Below are positions 30,671 through 39,868 of a stretch of DNA of 64,000 bases, in pieces. Source of the DNA: CAXQUZ01 sp942491145. GTDB lineage: Bacteria; Myxococcota_A; UBA796; UBA2385. The DNA lies in NCBI GenBank assembly GCA_942491145.1, contig CALOBC010000046.1:113865-177864 (forward strand), read 5' to 3'. A program made the position numbers and the translations under genes. The notes beneath the pieces are model-generated. The model was not told the DNA's origin, did not search any database, and saw only the letters and a list, made by a program, of their open reading frames with translations. Position 1 is the stretch's first letter. Every line of letters begins with the position of its first letter.

Positions 30671-33016
30671 TCACCGGCCAGGGCGCAGCAGCAACGCCGC
30701 GCCAAGGTAGGCGGCAACACCGAGATACACCACATTGTCGAAGCCCACCACCATCGCCAGTGCCAACGAAAGCACCGTCGCCAGCACACTCGCCGCACCG
30801 TTGATGGCCCAGAACCACGCTTTGTGGGTGTCGCCGAAGCGCAGCATGCCCCCCGGAAACGCAAAGCCCATCAGGAAGCCACAGGGCAAGAGCAGCAGCA
30901 CCGACAACACAACCCGGGCGGGCAAGCTCATCCCGAGGGTCGCCGAGAACATCGGCACCATCGTCATGTTGGCCAATCCCGCGACGATCCCCAGCGCCGG
31001 CGCCAGCGCCTGAATTCGGGCCAGCTCCAGCCGGCTGGACTGCACCGCGCCGAGCCCGGCCCCCAGCAACAGCGCCGCCAGCACCACCGTGGTCGCGTAG
31101 CTCGGATGCCCCAGAAACAGGATGAACTGCTGAATCCAGCCGGCTTCCACCAGCATGAAGGCGATGCCGATGCTGAGGAAGTAGCCGCTGCCCCGCCAGA
31201 ACTCCGGCGAGGTCCGTCGGGCCGATCCACCCCAGACGAAGGGCAAGAAGAACAGGCCCAGGGTCAAGGCACTGAGCAAGCCCAGCATCCACCGCAGCAC
31301 GATGACCGAGTGCTCATTCGTGGACACGGTGTCGAGCACCGCCGCGTCGATGTGGCCGAATAGCGGCACGGTCTGGAAGAAGAAGGGCCGCTGGTCGGTG
31401 GGCGGCGAGAGGTCGAGCCCGTGGGACTCCAGCTCGGCCGGTCCGTCCCGTAGGACCTGGGCCAGGACGGACCGCGCCGGGGTGCCCTCGTGGACCGGCC
31501 AGTGGCGCACAAAGCCCCGTGCTGCGCCGATCTCGTCCAAGCGAGCGAGGTCGGCGGCCGTCCAGGGGGTGCGCGACATCAGCAAGGTCACGATGGCCCC
31601 GGCCTCCACCAGCCCGATGTGGTCCTCGGGAGTGGCCACCCCTGCGTCGTCCAGCGCAGCTCGGGCCAGCAGCGCCAGGCGCATGCCCTCCAACAGCCGG
31701 TCGCCCTTGTACCAGCGGCTCACCGACACGATGCCGTCGTCGGACAGCCGGTCCCAGTACAGCGCGAAGGCTTGCCGCGTGTAGAGGTAGTTCTCGGACA
31801 GGGCGTAGGCACCCGCCGCCGTCGCCGCCCAGCTGTCGATGAGCGAGACTTGGAGTAGATCGTAGCCGCCGGGGCTGCGCGTGAGGAAGGACCGACCCTC
31901 GGCCGCCACCGCCGTCACCCCGGGCAGGTGGTAGGGGTCGCCCGAGAACTCGCCGAAGTCCTCACTGACCAGCTCGATGGTCGCGGCGTTCAGCTCGACA
32001 GCGTCCACCGCCTCGGCCCCGGCCCGCAGCGCTGTGAGGATGTCCCGTCCACCGCCACCGCCAATGACACACGCGGTCTTCGGGGGCCGGAGCTGGTAGC
32101 CCACGCCGGTGACATCATAGTCGAGGTGGTCCAGCGTCGATGGTCCCCCACCCAGTGCCGTGATGGGCGTGCCCGCCGAGCCGTCTTGCTCCAGCCAGAG
32201 CTGGTCCACCGCACGCTCGGAGTAGTTGCTGCCCATGCCCCAGCCGAAGGCGGCTTCGGGGTCGAGCTGGAACCACGGCCGGGGAAAGACCGTCAGCCGT
32301 GCAGTCGGGGTCCACCGCTCGAACAGGGGCTCGGTGCGCTCATTGTAGGTCTTGGTGTAGCGGAGCTGGTACAGGTTGCCGACCCACATCGAGCCCACCA
32401 ACACCGCGGCAATGCCCGCTGCTGGGACCTTCTTGAGGGCACTCAGCACCACCGCGGCGCCGAGGGGCAGCAGCGCCGACAGGGCGATGAGCTCGGGGGT
32501 GGGCACCCACCAGAGCAGGGGCACAACCACCAACGCGCCAGCGGTCGCGCCGAGCAGGTCCGCGCCGTACATCCGCCCGACGCCCCGTCCTCGGGCGGCC
32601 AGCAACAGCGCACACACGGCCGTGCCAAGTGCCAGCAACGGTGCGAGAACCAGCAACACGATGACCAACACGCCCGCCGGGAACAGGCTGGCGAAGTCTT
32701 CCACCAAGCCTTCGCCCCGGGGCAGCAGCCCCCCCACTTGCACGATGCCCACGATGGCGGCGGGAATGAGCCCGGTCGCCAAGAGCAGCGATCGGCGCAG
32801 GGTCTTGGGCCCCGGTGGCCGCATCGCGAACCAGACCCCGGGCGCACCCACGGCCAGCATCGCCAGCGAGATGCTCAAGAACGCAAAGTGGTACCACAGG
32901 ACCACCGAGAGCACCCTCGTGATGGCCACTTGGAACAACAACACCGCAGCGGAACACATCGCGATGGCGATCCAGCCGCGGGGACCGTCAATCGGGTCTG
33001 TGGTCGGAGAGCCCAT
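30671..33016 (-). CDS. Membrane spermidine-synthase-like protein
   Basis: A 781-residue protein. The N-terminal half has about seven membrane helices. The soluble centre (~ residues 310-470) carries a SAM/dcSAM-binding Rossmann fold (CVIGGGGGRDILTALRAG, VDAVELNAATIELV, YDLLQVSLIDSW). The C-terminal part has about five further helices. This is the fused MFS/spermidine-synthase-like architecture seen in many environmental bacteria; the substrate is not established. It begins one base after the ALDH stop. The long plus-strand open frame across it is a GC shadow. Confidence 0.85.
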   Translation of the reverse strand: MGSPTTDPIDGPRGWIAIAMCSAAVLLFQVAITRVLSVVLWYHFAFLSISLAMLAVGAPGVWFAMRPPGPKTLRRSLLLATGLIPAAIVGIVQVGGLLPRGEGLVEDFASLFPAGVLVIVLLVLAPLLALGTAVCALLLAARGRGVGRMYGADLLGATAGALVVVPLLWWVPTPELIALSALLPLGAAVVLSALKKVPAAGIAAVLVGSMWVGNLYQLRYTKTYNERTEPLFERWTPTARLTVFPRPWFQLDPEAAFGWGMGSNYSERAVDQLWLEQDGSAGTPITALGGGPSTLDHLDYDVTGVGYQLRPPKTACVIGGGGGRDILTALRAGAEAVDAVELNAATIELVSEDFGEFSGDPYHLPGVTAVAAEGRSFLTRSPGGYDLLQVSLIDSWAATAAGAYALSENYLYTRQAFALYWDRLSDDGIVSVSRWYKGDRLLEGMRLALLARAALDDAGVATPEDHIGLVEAGAIVTLLMSRTPWTAADLARLDEIGAARGFVRHWPVHEGTPARSVLAQVLRDGPAELESHGLDLSPPTDQRPFFFQTVPLFGHIDAAVLDTVSTNEHSVIVLRWMLGLLSALTLGLFFLPFVWGGSARRTSPEFWRGSGYFLSIGIAFMLVEAGWIQQFILFLGHPSYATTVVLAALLLGAGLGAVQSSRLELARIQALAPALGIVAGLANMTMVPMFSATLGMSLPARVVLSVLLLLPCGFLMGFAFPGGMLRFGDTHKAWFWAINGAASVLATVLSLALAMVVGFDNVVYLGVAAYLGAALLLRPGR

Positions 33017-34711
33017 TCAGCCCTTGAGCGCAGTCGCGGCCACGCCGGGCACCTTGAACCAGCTCGGTGCCGCCTCAAACGCGGTCATCTTGCGGCCCAA
33101 CTCCAGGTTGTTCTGGTGGTCGGTGAACCACGCCGGCGTGGGCTTCATCAGGAAGGGCGCGCGCACGATGCTCTTCTGGGGATGGTCCAGCAACAGCCCG
33201 TTGTGGACAACACCGATGCCCGACTGGATGTCTTCGGGGGTGTGGCCAGGGAACGCCCCCCAGGTCGCGTTGACGAGGCCGTAGTTCAGCCCGGACCAGC
33301 AGTTGATGGCAATGGCGCCATAGCGCAGATCAGCGATGGCCCGGTCGAAGGTGCCGCCGAGGCGCTTCTCGGTCTTGGGATGCACGATGAGGTTGATGGA
33401 CAGCGTGCCCCAGCAGCGGTCGTTGGCGAAGGGAATCGCGGCCGCGAGGTACTGCTCGGGGGTGGTCGCCTCGATGTCCACGAAGCTGAAGATGCCGCAC
33501 CAGGGCTCATTGGACAGCGCATACTCGTCGGCGTCGGTGCCCACACCCTCGAGAATGGTCCAGGGCAAGACGCCCTCACCATCGGCACTCCCGAGCTGGG
33601 TGGCGTCGGGGTATTGCTCGGTGAAGCGCTCCCACGTGGCCTGGGCCGTCGGGTAGTAGGCCTTGCGCGTGGGCGTGGCTGCGAGCTTCTCCCGCACCAG
33701 CGCCTCGAACCGATCCCGCAGCGCCCAGCCCTTTGCCAGCGCGATGATGCGGGCCCCATTGCAGTTGAAGCCGCAGTTGTAGGCCAGCATCGACGCGACC
33801 TGGCGGGCGTGGTGGTCCAGCTCGGCGGGGCTCCACTCACCGGGAACCACCAGCACGGGCGACACACAGCCCAGCTCGGACGTGATGGGCTTTGTGAGCC
33901 GGGGCGTGCCGCTCGCCTTGTTGTCCGCACCGGTGGCACCCGGGCCCCACACGATGGCGTCGTGGGCCCCCGCCGATCCGGTGATGTGGATCGAGTGCAC
34001 GTCGGGATGGTCGGTCAGGTGGGCACCCTGGGGAATCCCGCCGTAGCACAACCGCAGGTAGCCGGCGTCGACCAAGGGCTGGAGCGCCCGCTCGATGACG
34101 GGCCCGAGGGCCTCGTTGACCGGGTTCATCTTGAGGATGCAGACCTCGTCGTCCACCACCAGCTTGTAGAGCACATCCATGGGCGGGATCGACGACTGGT
34201 TGCCCGCGCCGAGCACCACACTCACCCCACCGTTGCCGCCCGCGCCGGCCGCTTTGTCCCGGTAGATCTGGCCCTGGGTGGGCTGCTGACCCGGCTCGAT
34301 CCAGATGTCGCACGTGACGCCGGTGAACAGCGCTTTGTCGAGCAGACCCTGGGGGAACACCTGGGCGACCCACTGGCCGTCGGGCCGCGTCCACGTCTTC
34401 GGCAACCGCGGTTGGCCCCCCGCCTCGAGGGCTTCGGCGAACAGCCGCAGGTTGCGCATCACGGGCAGCGTGCCGCCCAGATACTCCTCACCATGCCCAT
34501 TGCTGCCGGCGGCGTAGCCCTTGATCCGCCGCGCGGTCTCGGCCCACTCGTCGCTCACCGCCAGCGTGGTCTGCATGCAGCGCCGCAGCAGCGCAGCCCG
34601 GTCCGGGGCGGACAGCGCGGCCCAACGGGGGGCGGCGTCCTTGAGCTCGGCAACTTGGCGGTCCAGCGTGTCGATCGGCGTGGGGTCCATCGGCGAAGGG
34701 GCGGTGTTCAT
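33017..34711 (-). CDS. Aldehyde dehydrogenase family protein
   Basis: A 564-residue ALDH-fold enzyme. The nucleotide-binding segment is SVVLGAGNQSSIPPMDVLYK, the Rossmann Gly-motif appears as HITGSAGAHDAI, and the general-base Glu is in TSELGCVSPVLV (usual ELGG). The catalytic Cys lies in YNCGFNCNGARII, with two candidates, and the late LRYGAIAINCWSGLNYG follows. Length and these variants place it away from the classical enzymes, and the substrate is unknown. First gene of the ALDH/spermidine-synthase-like/lipoprotein/UbiA operon. Confidence 0.85.
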   Translation of the reverse strand: MNTAPSPMDPTPIDTLDRQVAELKDAAPRWAALSAPDRAALLRRCMQTTLAVSDEWAETARRIKGYAAGSNGHGEEYLGGTLPVMRNLRLFAEALEAGGQPRLPKTWTRPDGQWVAQVFPQGLLDKALFTGVTCDIWIEPGQQPTQGQIYRDKAAGAGGNGGVSVVLGAGNQSSIPPMDVLYKLVVDDEVCILKMNPVNEALGPVIERALQPLVDAGYLRLCYGGIPQGAHLTDHPDVHSIHITGSAGAHDAIVWGPGATGADNKASGTPRLTKPITSELGCVSPVLVVPGEWSPAELDHHARQVASMLAYNCGFNCNGARIIALAKGWALRDRFEALVREKLAATPTRKAYYPTAQATWERFTEQYPDATQLGSADGEGVLPWTILEGVGTDADEYALSNEPWCGIFSFVDIEATTPEQYLAAAIPFANDRCWGTLSINLIVHPKTEKRLGGTFDRAIADLRYGAIAINCWSGLNYGLVNATWGAFPGHTPEDIQSGIGVVHNGLLLDHPQKSIVRAPFLMKPTPAWFTDHQNNLELGRKMTAFEAAPSWFKVPGVAATALKG

Positions 34712-34915
34712 GGGGACCTCGGTTCAACGGGAAGCGATGCAGGCGCGGGCGAGGCCGCTAACCTGTGCCGCCGCCATCGCAGGCCCAGCAACGGATTCTG
34801 TCGCCATCTTCCGGTCAAGTGGCTCCGGACGAGACCGGCCCCCACCCTTGACCAGAGGCCGCAGCACCGTCCATCCTCCGGGTTCCCGTTCCTCCCCCCG
34901 ACCCGAGGATGCTCG

Positions 34916-35323
34916 ATGCGTGCCGCCCACTTCGCCCTGACCGGACTGCTCATCGGGACTCTGCTCGTGTCGTGCAACAGAGGCGCGGCCACGCCCGCCA
35001 CGCCCACGATCGAAGTGCCCCCCCCGCCGCCACCCACCGCCGAAGCCCCCCCCAGGGATGGACGGACACTCTCGGACACCGCGATCGACCTCAAGCCGAG
35101 CCTGACTTGCGAGACCGACGACGACTGCGGCGTCTTCATGCACTTCATCACCGAGGATGACCGGTGCTGCCCGACGTGCTCGCCAACCTCCGCCGCATCG
35201 ACGTGGATCGCCGACTTCCGCCAACAGTGCGACGCGAAGAGCCGGATCGGCTGCGCGATGATGAAGTGCGCCGCACCGCCCGACAGCCAGTGTGTGGAAG
35301 GCCAGTGCACCCTCAGCCCATGA
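34916..35323 (+). CDS. Small Cys-rich lipoprotein
   Basis: 135 residues, lipobox LLVSC. A Pro-rich spacer (EVPPPPPPTAEAPP) is followed by about 70 residues with ten cysteines in pairs (TCETDDDCG, DRCCPTCSP, CDAKSRIGCAMMKC, CVEGQC). The pattern suggests a disulfide-rich secreted domain of the type found in myxobacterial lipoproteins. Function unknown. A very long plus-strand frame upstream is spurious; ATG 34916 starts the signal peptide directly. Confidence 0.8.
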   Translation: MRAAHFALTGLLIGTLLVSCNRGAATPATPTIEVPPPPPPTAEAPPRDGRTLSDTAIDLKPSLTCETDDDCGVFMHFITEDDRCCPTCSPTSAASTWIADFRQQCDAKSRIGCAMMKCAAPPDSQCVEGQCTLSP

Positions 35324-35348
35324 GCCCGCCTGGGCCGCTGGGCTGTGC

Positions 35349-36170
35349 ATGACGGGCGCCCTGTTCATCGTCGGCGCGCTCGCATGCAGCCCCGCCCCGG
35401 CCCCCACCGTGCTGCCCGAGGTCCCTGTGGAACCCGTGGCCGTGCCGGTCCCCCAGTGGCCAGCGCCCGGCACTCCGCTCCGCGTCCTGAAGGTCGACGA
35501 CCCCGCGACCCCGCTCACTGTCGTGGTGGACGCCGGCCACGGGGCACCGGGAAACACCGGCAACACCTCGTGCACGTGCACCCCCGAGCAAGACGTCACC
35601 CTCGACGTGGCCACTGACCTCGGCAACAACCTGGGGACGGGCATTGTTGTCCACCAGGCCCGAGCGGGGGACGCCCAGCCGACCTACCCAGACCGCAAGA
35701 AAATGGCCGAAAACATCCATGCCGAAGCCATTGTCAGCATCCACACTGACTCGCGTGGCGAGCCCGATCCCGACAAGCCCTGCCCCACCACCGACGACCA
35801 GCCCGGCTTCTCGGTGCTGTGGTCAGACGAAGGCCCGGATGCGCTGGTGGCGGGCCGGCACCGACTCGCCCAGGCCATCGCGATCCGCATGTCTGAGGCG
35901 GGGTTCTTGGCCTACGACGGCGTCGAGTACACCGGCCTGTACGCCGCAGAGCAGGTGCCTGGCGTCTTCTTGGACCGACACGCCCCCAACAAGCGCATCT
36001 ACATGCTGCGGCGCACCACCCTGCCGACGGTCATCATTGAGCTGATGAATGCATGGCATCCAGCGGAGACCGCGAGGTGGCAGGAGCCTGCGACCCGAGC
36101 AGCTCTTGCGGGTGCGGTGCGGGCGGCACTGGTCGACGTCTCGGCCCCCCCAGGAGGCCCGGAGCGATAG
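35349..36170 (+). CDS. N-acetylmuramoyl-L-alanine amidase lipoprotein
   Basis: A 273-residue lipoprotein (lipobox VGALAC). The amidase_3 zinc site appears as TVVVDAGHGAPG (His), TPEQDVTLDVA (Glu) and AIVSIHTDS (His), and the catalytic Glu is in TVIIELMN. Such amidases cut the bond between N-acetylmuramic acid and the peptide stem. A Cys-Thr-Cys insertion follows the first His. The start at ATG 35349 gives the signal peptide; no strong ribosome site is visible and the upstream gene ends 25 bases earlier. Confidence 0.87.
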   Translation: MTGALFIVGALACSPAPAPTVLPEVPVEPVAVPVPQWPAPGTPLRVLKVDDPATPLTVVVDAGHGAPGNTGNTSCTCTPEQDVTLDVATDLGNNLGTGIVVHQARAGDAQPTYPDRKKMAENIHAEAIVSIHTDSRGEPDPDKPCPTTDDQPGFSVLWSDEGPDALVAGRHRLAQAIAIRMSEAGFLAYDGVEYTGLYAAEQVPGVFLDRHAPNKRIYMLRRTTLPTVIIELMNAWHPAETARWQEPATRAALAGAVRAALVDVSAPPGGPER

Positions 36171-36196
36171 GCTGACGACCCACTCCCGGAGAGCCC

Positions 36197-37786
36197 ATGC
36201 GCCCGTTGACCGAAGTTGCCGCCGACCTTGGCATCCCCGCCGATGCCCTCATCCCCATGGGCCGCCACAAGGCCAAGCTCGACATGCGGGCCGGCGACGA
36301 TCGTGGCCAGACCGGCAAGGTCATCTTGGTGAGTGCGATCACGCCGACGCCGGCCGGTGAAGGCAAGACCACCACAACCATCGGGCTGACCCAGGCGCTG
36401 CATCAGGCCGGCACGAAGGTGGTTGCGTGCTTGCGGGAACCCAGCCTGGGACCGGTCTTTGGCATCAAGGGCGGCGGGACCGGCGGCGGCGAGTGCCACC
36501 TGGAGCCCCGGGTGGACGTGGATCTGCACTTCACCGGTGACCTGCACGCCATCACGAGCGCCCACAACCTGCTCTCGGCGCTCATCGACAACCACCTGCA
36601 CTTCGGCAACACCCCCACCCTGGACGCCCGGAAGGTCCGGTGGAAGCGCGTCCTCGACATGTCGGACCGCTCGCTGCGCAGCACCCTCATCGGGCTGGGC
36701 GGGGACGGGGTGCCCCGGGAAGACAGCTTCGACATCACTGCCGCCAGTGAGGTGATGGCAGCCCTCTGTCTTGCACGGGATCCTGAGGACCTGCGCGCAC
36801 GGTTGTCCCGGCTATTTATCGGATTTTCCACGGACAAGAAGCAGGTCACGGCCGAGGACGTCGGCGCGGTGGGCGGCATGCTCGCCCTGCTCCGGGACGC
36901 CTTGATGCCCAACCTGGTCCAGACCACCGAAGGCGCTCCGGCCATCGTCCATGGCGGTCCCTTCGCGAACATCGCCCACGGCTGCAACTCGGTCATGGCC
37001 ACCCGGCTCGGCCGCCAGCTCGCCGATGTGGTGCTGACCGAGGCGGGCTTCGGCTTTGACCTGGGCGGCGAGAAGTTCATGCACCTCAAGTGCCCGGCCG
37101 CCGGCATTGAGGGACTGGCCGCCGTCGTGATGGTCGCGACCGTGCGGGCGCTCAAGTACCACGGCAAGGGTGACCTCAGCGCCGGCATGCCCAACCTCGA
37201 CGCCCACCTCGACAACGTCGAGCGCTTCGGTCAGCGGGCGGTGGTGGTGCTCAACCGCTTCGGCGACGACACCGATGAAGATGTCCAGTTCATCCTCGAC
37301 CACTGCGCCGCGCGGGGCATTCCCGCCGCCGCGTCCACCCACTTCACCGATGGGGGCGCCGGTGCGGCCGACGCCGTGGCGCTGTTGTTGCCGATCCTCA
37401 ATGAGCCCGTGCGCCCGCTGACCCCGGTGTCGCCCGTCGATGGCACCGTTCGGGAGCGCGTGGAGGCCATCGCCACGGAGCTGTACGGGGCCGACGGGGT
37501 GGACTGGTCCGAGCTGGCGCTCAAAAAGCTGCGGGCCTTCCCCCGCTTGGGCGCCGACCGGTTGCCGGTGTGCATGGCGAAGACCCAGTCCTCGCTGTCG
37601 GACAACCCCAAGCTGCGGGCGCGCCCGACCGGCTTTCGCATCCAGGTGCGAGATCTGGAGATCAGTGCGGGGGCCGGCTTTGTGGTCGTGCTCACCGGCG
37701 CGCTCACCCGGATGCCGGGCCTGCCCAAGCGGCCCCGGGCGTGGGACGTCGACCTCGTGAACGGTGAGATCACCGGGCTCGGATGA
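36197..37786 (+). CDS. fhs: Formate-tetrahydrofolate ligase
   Basis: A 529-residue Fhs, making 10-formyl-THF from formate, THF and ATP. The P-loop TPAGEGKTTTTIG is at about residues 50-62. Other conserved elements are CLREPSLGPVFGIKGG, DLHFTGDLHAITSAHNL, FANIAHGCNSVMAT, TEAGFGFDLGGEKF and PVCMAKTQSSLSDNP. The start ATG 36197 has CCGGAG upstream. It overlaps the next gene by four bases (ATGA). Confidence 0.97.
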   Translation: MRPLTEVAADLGIPADALIPMGRHKAKLDMRAGDDRGQTGKVILVSAITPTPAGEGKTTTTIGLTQALHQAGTKVVACLREPSLGPVFGIKGGGTGGGECHLEPRVDVDLHFTGDLHAITSAHNLLSALIDNHLHFGNTPTLDARKVRWKRVLDMSDRSLRSTLIGLGGDGVPREDSFDITAASEVMAALCLARDPEDLRARLSRLFIGFSTDKKQVTAEDVGAVGGMLALLRDALMPNLVQTTEGAPAIVHGGPFANIAHGCNSVMATRLGRQLADVVLTEAGFGFDLGGEKFMHLKCPAAGIEGLAAVVMVATVRALKYHGKGDLSAGMPNLDAHLDNVERFGQRAVVVLNRFGDDTDEDVQFILDHCAARGIPAAASTHFTDGGAGAADAVALLLPILNEPVRPLTPVSPVDGTVRERVEAIATELYGADGVDWSELALKKLRAFPRLGADRLPVCMAKTQSSLSDNPKLRARPTGFRIQVRDLEISAGAGFVVVLTGALTRMPGLPKRPRAWDVDLVNGEITGLG

Positions 37787-39141
37787 TGGGCACCGAGGGC
37801 ACCGAGAAGCACGATCGGCGCACCATTGTCATGGTGTTGATCGCGGCGGCGTTGCTGTGGGCGCCGGTGCTCGGCCTGGGCCCCCTCTCGGATGACCACC
37901 AGCGCATTGTTGAGGCCGCCGGGGGCGTGGAGCACCAGCTCGCCTGGTTCACCGAGCCCTTGCCAGGGGTGCGTCCGCCCCTGCCCGATGCGGTCAGCCC
38001 GAAGCTCTACCGGCCGGTGTGGCGCATGGCCTTTGTGGTGGACCGTGCGCTGCTCCCGATGGGATGGTGGGCACCACGCTTGCTCGTCGTGTTGGTTCAC
38101 CTGCTGGGCACCATGGCGCTGTGGGGACTGCTGCGCAGCTACCGCTTGGCCCCCAGCGTGGCCGTCGGTGCCGCCGCCCTGTTTGCGGTGAACCCGTGGC
38201 AGGTCGAGGCGGTCGGTTGGGTGAGCGCCCAAGGGGTCGGGCTCGCGATGCTGTTCGTCCTGCTCGCCGGCCAGCTTCGCACCCGTCCCCGCCTGGCCTT
38301 CGCGCTGTTGATCCTGGCCGGATCCACCCGAGAGAGCGGGCTGCTGGCACCGCTGATGGCCGCGTGCTGGCTGTTCTTCGACGACAACCAGAAGAACCGG
38401 GGCTTTGTGGTGGCCGCCGCGGGGGTGGCCCTCGGCTTTGCAGCGATGCGGGTGTACCTGTTCAACACACCCATCGGCGGGTTCACCGACCTGCGCTGGC
38501 TGGTCACGGCCCCCGGGGGTGTGGCGATTCTGGCCAAGCACGCGCTCGCCGCGTTGAGTCCCCTGCCCGGCCCGGTCGTGGGCACGGCGGGGGTGCTGCT
38601 CGGGGCCGGCATCAGCGCGGTCTTGGGGGCCCTCGCGCTGCGCAGTGAGAACAGAAAGGTGGCTGTGGGCGCCCTCGGTTGGCTGATCGTGGCCAACCTG
38701 CCCTACCAGCGGGTGACCACTGATCCCTTCACCGGCGCCCAGGGCCGCTTCGCTGCCGAGTCGGCCGCACCCTTGGCGCTGCTGTGGGCACTCGGCATCG
38801 CCACGCTGCCCAAGCAAGCCCAGAAGCCCTTGGGCTTGGTCATGGTCGTGCTGTTGGCACTCACGACCTTGGCTCGACAGCACCAACTTGGGGCCGCAAT
38901 CGACGAGAGCACAGGGCTGAGGAGCGCACTGGCAAGCCATCCGGGCAGTGGCACTGTGGCTGTTCCGGAACACCACCTCGGCTTTCCCCTGAGGCCCGGA
39001 CTGTGGCCATGGGCGGCCCGGCAGCCGTGGACCGCGACCCCGACCGAGTCCCCGTGGACGGTGGTGCCTGAAGGCGAAGCGGCAGACCTGCACTGGTGTG
39101 GTCCCCTCGAAGGCCTCGTGCCTGGATGCGACCCACTCTGA
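37783..39141 (+). CDS. Polytopic membrane protein, GT-C/ArnT-like
   Basis: A 452-residue protein with about nine helices. The first periplasmic loop has LSDDHQRIVEAAGG, an acidic DD typical of GT-C glycosyltransferases that use lipid-linked sugars. The C-terminal ~70 residues are soluble. The sugar donor and target are unknown. Translation is probably coupled to fhs by the ATGA overlap, an odd pairing of unrelated functions. Confidence 0.65.
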   Translation: MMGTEGTEKHDRRTIVMVLIAAALLWAPVLGLGPLSDDHQRIVEAAGGVEHQLAWFTEPLPGVRPPLPDAVSPKLYRPVWRMAFVVDRALLPMGWWAPRLLVVLVHLLGTMALWGLLRSYRLAPSVAVGAAALFAVNPWQVEAVGWVSAQGVGLAMLFVLLAGQLRTRPRLAFALLILAGSTRESGLLAPLMAACWLFFDDNQKNRGFVVAAAGVALGFAAMRVYLFNTPIGGFTDLRWLVTAPGGVAILAKHALAALSPLPGPVVGTAGVLLGAGISAVLGALALRSENRKVAVGALGWLIVANLPYQRVTTDPFTGAQGRFAAESAAPLALLWALGIATLPKQAQKPLGLVMVVLLALTTLARQHQLGAAIDESTGLRSALASHPGSGTVAVPEHHLGFPLRPGLWPWAARQPWTATPTESPWTVVPEGEAADLHWCGPLEGLVPGCDPL

Positions 39142-39295
39142 AGGGGAAGCACTGGGACGCACCCGTCAATGCCCCCATCCACCTCGGCCCTGCACCAAAC
39201 CTGCACACAATCGCCGCCCCCCCTGCGCACAACTGCGGCCACCCGCGCACGACCGCCGGTGATGAAGGCTCTCCCCCCGCCTGGAAGAGTTGCCG

Positions 39296-39868
39296 ATGTC
39301 GTGGCGCAGCCGACTCCTGACCGCCCTGTTCGAGCTCAGCGCCGGGCCCTACGCCGCCTTGGCCAAGGCGCATGTGCAGCCCTGGCGGGAGACCACCGCG
39401 TCGCTGATGGCCCGCGCACCGGGCACTCTCGGACGGGCCATCGGTGAGCACTTGGACGAAGGCGGCTTTGCGTTGTTGCCCCGGCTCGAAGACCACGACG
39501 TCTTCCATGTGGTGATGGGCATCGGGGCATCGGCGGTCGACGAAGTGGCCCTGCAGTACGCGCTGGCCGGCAACGGAAAGCGCAGCGTCTACCTCGTCGG
39601 CGTCGTCATTCTCGGGGCCATGATCTTCCCGGAGGCCGTCCCCCAGTTTGTGGCCGCGTGGCGCCAAGGCCGCACAGTCGTCGAGTTTCACCAGCACCTC
39701 AGTGGACGGGGGGCGCTGCCGTTGCTGGACTGGCCCCTCGACGTGGTGCGGCCGGTGCAACGGGACAGCCTGCCCGCCCAGCCCACAAGCCGGCTACACC
39801 AGCACCATGCGCGCCGCCGGTCTCCCCATTCTCCTGCTGGGCTGTTCATCGGGTCCCCCGCCCGCTGA
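39296..39868 (+). CDS. COQ4-like protein
   Basis: A 190-residue protein with the COQ4 metal motif HDxxHx11E, seen as HDVFH (67-71) and Glu83, plus a preceding LPRLEDHD and a helical GASAVDEVALQYALAG. COQ4 supports ubiquinone synthesis; bacterial copies are less well studied. Start ATG 39296 behind GGAAGAG. The last ~20 residues overlap the next gene in another frame by 62 bases. Confidence 0.8.
   Translation: MSWRSRLLTALFELSAGPYAALAKAHVQPWRETTASLMARAPGTLGRAIGEHLDEGGFALLPRLEDHDVFHVVMGIGASAVDEVALQYALAGNGKRSVYLVGVVILGAMIFPEAVPQFVAAWRQGRTVVEFHQHLSGRGALPLLDWPLDVVRPVQRDSLPAQPTSRLHQHHARRRSPHSPAGLFIGSPAR

Noticed and set aside
31928..35323. 1131-codon plus-strand open frame
   Set aside because: Runs antisense through the ALDH and spermidine-synthase-like genes; only its last 408 bases form a real gene, the lipoprotein starting at 34916.
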